A program made the position numbers and the translations under genes. Below the pieces are notes generated by a model, which worked only from the letters and a program-made list of their open reading frames with translations, did no database searches and was not told where the DNA came from. DNA of 64,000 bases from Hydrogenophaga sp. Root209 (GTDB taxonomy: Bacteria > Pseudomonadota > Gammaproteobacteria > Burkholderiales > Burkholderiaceae_C): NCBI RefSeq assembly GCF_001428625.1, contig NZ_LMIE01000003.1:1378-65377 (forward strand), read 5' to 3'. Below, one piece after another: positions 59,915 to 64,000 of the stretch; position 1 is the first letter of the stretch, and the number at the start of each line of letters is the position of its first letter.

Positions 59915-61440
59915 GCCACAGGCGGCTGTTCCAGCAGGTTCTTCATGCGCCGGCGCAGTGCCTTGTCGCGCTTCTGTTCGTCGTCCCAGTCTTCGCGCAC
60001 GCCGCGCCACAGGGCCACGGCCATGAGCACGATGACCAGCGTGAACGGCAGGGCAAACACGATGGTGGCGGTCTGCACCGCCTTCACACCGCCGGCCAGC
60101 AGCAGGCTGATGGCGATGCCCGAGACCAGCAGGCCCCAGACAATCTTCACGCGCGCGCTCGGATTGGCCTGGCCGCCGGTGCTCATCATGCCCAGCACCA
60201 GCGTGGCCGAATCACCCGAGGTGACGAAGAACACCAGCACCAGAATCGTCGCCACACCACTGAGCAGGCCGCTCATGGGCAGGGCATCGAACATGGCGAA
60301 CATGGCGGTGGACACATCGGCGCCCACGGCCTCGGCCATCGGCAGGCCCTGCATGATTTCCTGGGTGAGCGCGGTGCCACCGAACACCGAGAACCACACA
60401 AAGGCGGCCAGCGTGGGTGCCAGCACCGTGCCCAGGATGAATTCGCGGATGGTGCGCCCGCGCGACACGCGCGCGATGAACAGGCCCACGAACGGCGACC
60501 AGCTCACCCACCAGGCCCAGTAAAAAACGGTCCAGCCGCTGACCCAGCCGCTGTCGCGGAACGGCGTCATGCGCAGGCTCATGCGAACGAATTCGCTCAC
60601 GTAGCTGCCCAGCGTGCTGGTGAAGGTGTCGATGATGGCGACAGTCGGCCCCATCACGAAGACCGCCAGCGTGAGCAGCGCGGCGAGGATGAGGTTGATG
60701 TTGGAGAGCCACTTGATGCCCTTGGTGACGCCGGTGACGGCGGAGGCCAGGAACAGCACCGTGGTCACCAGAATGATGCCGACCTGCGAGGCCTCGCCCA
60801 CCGGCAGGCCCAGGAGCGAATTCAGACCGCTGTTGATCTGCAGCGCGCCCATGCCCAGCGAGGCCGCCACGCCGAACGCGGTGGCGATCACGGCCAGCAC
60901 GTTGACAACCGGCCCGAGCTTCTTCAGTGGCGCCCACGGCAGCGATTCGACCGCCGTGCTCACCAGCGCGGAACCGCCCTTGCGGAACTGGAAGAAGGCG
61001 ATGGCCAGTGCCACGATGCTGTAGACCGCCCAGGGGTGCAGGCCCCAATGGAAAAAGCTGTAGCGCATGGCGGCATTGGCCGCCTCGGGCGTGTGGGCCG
61101 CGATGCCGGGCGGCGGCGCGCCGTAATGTGAGATCGGCTCGGCCACACCCCAGAACACCAGGCCGATGCCCATGCCGGCGGCAAACAGCATGGCAAACCA
61201 CGACCCGATAGAGAACTCCGGTTCGTCGTCTTCGGCGCCCAGCTTGAGATCGCCGTAGCGGCTGAAGGCCAGCACCATCGCCAGCACCACCAGGCCCAAC
61301 ACGACCCACAGGTAGAGCCAGCCGAAGTCGCGCGTGATCACGGCCAGCAGGGTGTCGAACACGCCGCCCAGCAAATCCGGGGCAACGACGCCCCACAGGA
61401 CGATGGCCAGGATGAGTCCGGCCGAGAAGATGAGTTGCAT
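59911..61440 (-). CDS. BCCT-family betaine/choline/carnitine transporter
   Basis: A 509-aa transporter of about twelve helices. [18 protein letters not shown] is the BCCT glycine stretch; [19 protein letters not shown] is the tryptophan-rich substrate segment. It imports a quaternary ammonium solute, probably glycine betaine, with sodium. The charged C-terminal tail ([17 protein letters not shown]) could sense osmotic stress. It is divergent from the chemoreceptor. Confidence 0.94.
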   Translation of the reverse strand: MQLIFSAGLILAIVLWGVVAPDLLGGVFDTLLAVITRDFGWLYLWVVLGLVVLAMVLAFSRYGDLKLGAEDDEPEFSIGSWFAMLFAAGMGIGLVFWGVAEPISHYGAPPPGIAAHTPEAANAAMRYSFFHWGLHPWAVYSIVALAIAFFQFRKGGSALVSTAVESLPWAPLKKLGPVVNVLAVIATAFGVAASLGMGALQINSGLNSLLGLPVGEASQVGIILVTTVLFLASAVTGVTKGIKWLSNINLILAALLTLAVFVMGPTVAIIDTFTSTLGSYVSEFVRMSLRMTPFRDSGWVSGWTVFYWAWWVSWSPFVGLFIARVSRGRTIREFILGTVLAPTLAAFVWFSVFGGTALTQEIMQGLPMAEAVGADVSTAMFAMFDALPMSGLLSGVATILVLVFFVTSGDSATLVLGMMSTGGQANPSARVKIVWGLLVSGIAISLLLAGGVKAVQTATIVFALPFTLVIVLMAVALWRGVREDWDDEQKRDKALRRRMKNLLEQPPVA

Positions 61441-61593
61441 GGGAATGGTCCTCCAGTGATGGGTATGCGCCGCAACGCGGGGAATGGCCTGTCTGGCCGA
61501 ACACGCAAGGGGCAGGGTCCAATGCCGCCCACCCCGACGGACCCAACCGCGCGGGGGTGGGGAAATACGGGGTCAAACCCACCCATTTCCAAC

Positions 61594-61620
61594 TACAGCC
61601 TGGCGGCAGGGCGCCGATAC
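61594..61620 (+). promoter_or_regulatory. Sigma-28-like promoter of the chemoreceptor gene
   Basis: TACA (61594-61597), 15 bases, GCCGATAC (61613-61620), against the FliA consensus TAAA-N15-GCCGATAA. It lies 40 bp before the ATG. Confidence 0.6.
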
Positions 61621-61659
61621 AACCGGGACCTCCTCAGCATTTCCCGACTGGATCTCCCC

Positions 61660-63228
61660 ATGTTCAAACTGTCTTCACTCGGCGTCTCCAAACGACTCGG
61701 CATCCTCGTGGCCAGCGCCGTGGCCGGCCTCGCCGTGCTGCTGGCCATCTTCCTCACCTCCGAAAAAGCGCTGATCCTCGAAGAGCGGCAGGCCGGCGTG
61801 CGGCAGACGGTGGAGACCGCGCACGGCCTGGCGGTGCACTTTCACGGCCTGGCCACACAGGGCAAGATGACCGACGAGCAGGCCAGGGGCCTCGCGCTGG
61901 ACGCCATCCGCTCCCTGCGCTACAGCGGCACCGAGTATTTCTGGATCAACGACATGCAGCCGGTGATGGTGATGCACCCGATCAAGCCGGACCTTGAAGG
62001 CAAGGACCTGAAGGGCAACAAGGACCCGACCGGCAAGCACCTGTTCGTCGAATTCGTCGAGACGGTCAAGAAGTCCGGTGCGGGCTATGTGTCGTACATG
62101 TGGCCCAAGCCAGGCAGCGAAGCACCGGTGCAGAAGGTGTCCTATGTGAAGGGTTTCGCGCCCTGGGGCTGGGTGATCGGTTCGGGCGTGTACGTGGACA
62201 CCGTGACGGCGACCATCTGGGAACGCACCCTGATGATGGGTCTGAGCTCGCTCGCGCTGGCCGTGCTGCTGTTGGTGGCGGGTCTGGTGGTCGCGCGCAG
62301 CATCCTCAGGCAGCTCGGCGGTGAGCCGAGCCACGCCGCCGCCATCACCGACCGCATCGCACAGGGCGACCTGAGCGTGAGCATCGACCTCAAGCCCGGC
62401 GACACGCACAGCCTGCTGCACGGCCTGCGCGCGATGCGCGACAACATGGCCGGCATCGTCGGCCGCGTTCGCCAGGGCAGCGAGTCGGTGGCGCTGGCCA
62501 GCAACGAGATCGCACAGGGCAACCACGACCTGAGCGCGCGCACCGAAAGCCAAGCCAGCGCGCTGGAGCAGACCGCCGCCAGCATGGAAGAACTGGGCAG
62601 CACGGTGCGCCAGAACGCCGACAACGCGCGCCAGGCCAATGCGCTGGCGCAAAGCGCCTCGTCGGTCGCCGTGCAGGGCGGGGAAGTGGTTGGGCAGATG
62701 GTCGACAAGATGCGCGCCATCAACGATTCCAGCAAGAAGATCGCGGACATCATTTCGGTCATCGACAGCATCGCGTTCCAGACCAACATCCTCGCGCTCA
62801 ACGCCGCCGTGGAAGCGGCGCGCGCGGGCGAGCAGGGGCGCGGCTTTGCCGTGGTGGCGGGCGAAGTGCGCCTGCTGGCCGGGCGCAGCGCCGAGGCCGC
62901 CAAGGAAATCAAGGGCCTGATCTCCGACAGCGTGGACCGCGTCGATCAAGGATCGGCCCTGGTGGACCAGGCGCGCAACACCATGAACGAGGTGGTGCAG
63001 AGCATCCGCCGCGTCACCGACATCGTGGGCGAGATCAGCTCGGCCAGCACCGAACAGAGCAGCGCGGTGGCGCAAGTGGGCGAGGCCGTCACCCAGATGG
63101 ACCAGAGCACGCAGCAGAACGCCGCCATGGTCGAGCAGATCGCCTCGGCCGCCAGCGGCCTCAAGAGCCAGGCCAACGAGCTGGTGCAGACGGTCGCGAC
63201 CTTCAAGCTGGCTGCAGCGCTGGCCTGA
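61660..63228 (+). CDS. Methyl-accepting chemotaxis protein
   Basis: A 522-aa chemoreceptor. Helix one (about 12-33), a periplasmic single Cache domain (about 35-185, [28 protein letters not shown]), helix two (about 188-212), HAMP (about 212-265) and a signalling domain with the hairpin tip [20 protein letters not shown]. No C-terminal pentapeptide tether is present. The ATG at 61660 follows a sigma-28-type promoter. Confidence 0.94.
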   Translation: MFKLSSLGVSKRLGILVASAVAGLAVLLAIFLTSEKALILEERQAGVRQTVETAHGLAVHFHGLATQGKMTDEQARGLALDAIRSLRYSGTEYFWINDMQPVMVMHPIKPDLEGKDLKGNKDPTGKHLFVEFVETVKKSGAGYVSYMWPKPGSEAPVQKVSYVKGFAPWGWVIGSGVYVDTVTATIWERTLMMGLSSLALAVLLLVAGLVVARSILRQLGGEPSHAAAITDRIAQGDLSVSIDLKPGDTHSLLHGLRAMRDNMAGIVGRVRQGSESVALASNEIAQGNHDLSARTESQASALEQTAASMEELGSTVRQNADNARQANALAQSASSVAVQGGEVVGQMVDKMRAINDSSKKIADIISVIDSIAFQTNILALNAAVEAARAGEQGRGFAVVAGEVRLLAGRSAEAAKEIKGLISDSVDRVDQGSALVDQARNTMNEVVQSIRRVTDIVGEISSASTEQSSAVAQVGEAVTQMDQSTQQNAAMVEQIASAASGLKSQANELVQTVATFKLAAALA

Positions 63229-63375
63229 GACCGGCGCGCAGAGAGCCGCCACGAAGAAGTGACGGCAAACGGCGGGCCACGCCTTCAGTCGGCGCGAATG
63301 CCGTTGGCTCGGAGCACCGGCTGCCAGTACCGCTGCGCCGCCGCCCAGTAGCGTGTTCCGCGTGGATCGAATGTT

Positions 63376-64000
63376 TCATGGCGCCGCCTCGGGGCGGCGT
63401 CCCGCCGTCAACAGCAGCTCGTTGGGACCTTCCCAACCTGTCTGCGTGGTGAATGCCTGCAACCGATCCCGCATCTCGCTCCAGGCCGCTTCGGCCGACG
63501 CCGCGTCGAGATGACCGAGGATCTGCAGGATGGGACTCGCCGAGCTGCGAACGAAGGCGAGGTAATGCTCGACCGAGGGCAGGCGGAACACCGCATCGAC
63601 TGCCGTTGTCGCGACGTCCTGGAATCCGGCTGATCTGAAGAGTGCGTCGATCCGGCCCGGCTGGCCCAGGCTGAGCAGCCCCCCGGGTGAAAAAGGGTCG
63701 CGCGCCGGCAGGCCCGCGTGCTTGAGCGCCGTCGACATGAGGATCGTCAGGCAAGGATTCTTTTCAGGGCGGGAGAACACCATCGTGCACACGCCACCAC
63801 CGGGCCTCAGCGCGCGATGCATCTCGCGCAACCCCCGCAGCGGATCGGGAAAGAACATCAGCCCGAGCCGACATACCGCGGCATCGAAGGAGGCCTCGGC
63901 GACGCCCAGATCTTCGCCATCGGCCACCCGGGTCTGGACATGGCCGAAGCCGGCGCGGACCGCGTTGTCCCGAGCCAGCGCCACGATCGCCGGCGACAGA
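63376..64000 (-). CDS. SAM-dependent methyltransferase (N-terminus off the right edge)
   Basis: At least 208 aa; the frame is open beyond 64000. LSPAIVALARDNA is the end of motif I, VADGEDLGVAEASFDAAVC and LMFFPDPLRGLREMHRALRPGG are motifs II and III of class I methyltransferases of the UbiE/Methyltransf_11 type. Substrate is unknown. The 147 bp between it and the chemoreceptor hold only a possible gene fragment. Confidence 0.85.
   Translation of the reverse strand, partial: LSPAIVALARDNAVRAGFGHVQTRVADGEDLGVAEASFDAAVCRLGLMFFPDPLRGLREMHRALRPGGGVCTMVFSRPEKNPCLTILMSTALKHAGLPARDPFSPGGLLSLGQPGRIDALFRSAGFQDVATTAVDAVFRLPSVEHYLAFVRSSASPILQILGHLDAASAEAAWSEMRDRLQAFTTQTGWEGPNELLLTAGRRPEAAP

Noticed and set aside
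1-64000. CRISPR arrays, prophage, integron, rRNA or normal tRNA genes
   Set aside because: No regularly spaced repeats, phage structural genes, integrase, or canonical tRNA/rRNA sequence were seen on either strand.

Overview
The window reads as chromosomal DNA of a Burkholderiales bacterium of the Comamonadaceae type (Hydrogenophaga-like). This rests on high GC, a PhaM polyhydroxybutyrate granule protein, a DUF3567 protein, an Lrp-controlled short PutA, pilT/pilU followed by a hydroxyisobutyrate-dehydrogenase-like gene, and intergenic and REP-type repeats I associate with this family. The genus is an inference. Most of the window is ordinary, densely packed housekeeping and metabolic sequence with about 57 credible genes.

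Layout. 0-2 kb: the end of a receiver-domain protein and a fused LplT/PlsC lysophospholipid transporter-acyltransferase. 2.2-5.2 kb: a complete IS1595-family insertion with 23-bp imperfect inverted ends and an 8-bp target duplication. It carries cargo: a DUF5343-like protein, a coupled 57-aa glycine-rich ORF, a structured RNA ending in a tRNA-like CCA domain, and a YifN/PemK-type toxin-like protein. It landed 20 bp upstream of an XRE-type regulator. 5.2-14.9 kb: ProQ/FinO RNA chaperone, FIST sensor protein, PhaM, crotonase, DksA/TraR-like zinc finger protein, VOC protein, FAH-family hydrolase with a divergent IclR regulator, DUF3108 and DUF3567 proteins. 15-22 kb: AbrB-family permease, ChaN lipoprotein, omega-amino acid transaminase, purU-lysR, Hsp20, glycolate oxidase GlcD.

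22-32 kb is a signalling block: a 1287-aa seven-PAS histidine kinase with a coupled single-domain response regulator, a biotinyl-carboxyltransferase fusion, and a 992-aa GGDEF-EAL protein with an operator-like palindrome upstream. 32-38 kb: putA with its divergent Lrp regulator, two tandem paralogous lipoproteins with an EF-hand-like loop, a DUF3617 protein and YggS. 38.5-41.9 kb: pilT, pilU and a dehydrogenase, separated by structured repeats. 42-44.6 kb: the dolP-diaA-yraN cluster divergent from rsmI. 45-54.6 kb: DUF502 protein, Pat-type acyl-CoA synthetase/acetyltransferase, intradiol dioxygenase, YdjM-like protein, CopD protein, DinG-type helicase with a REP pair inside its coding sequence, small GNAT, patatin. 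54.7-64 kb: a small unknown protein, tandem Usp, Rnk, a Cache/PAS histidine kinase, marC-BCCT transporter, a chemoreceptor with a sigma-28-like promoter, and a methyltransferase cut by the right edge.

The most unusual region is the IS1595 cargo. Next come the three-hairpin intergenic repeats, whose stems covary between copies, and the REP pair read through in frame by the helicase gene. No CRISPR array, prophage, rRNA or ordinary tRNA was seen.
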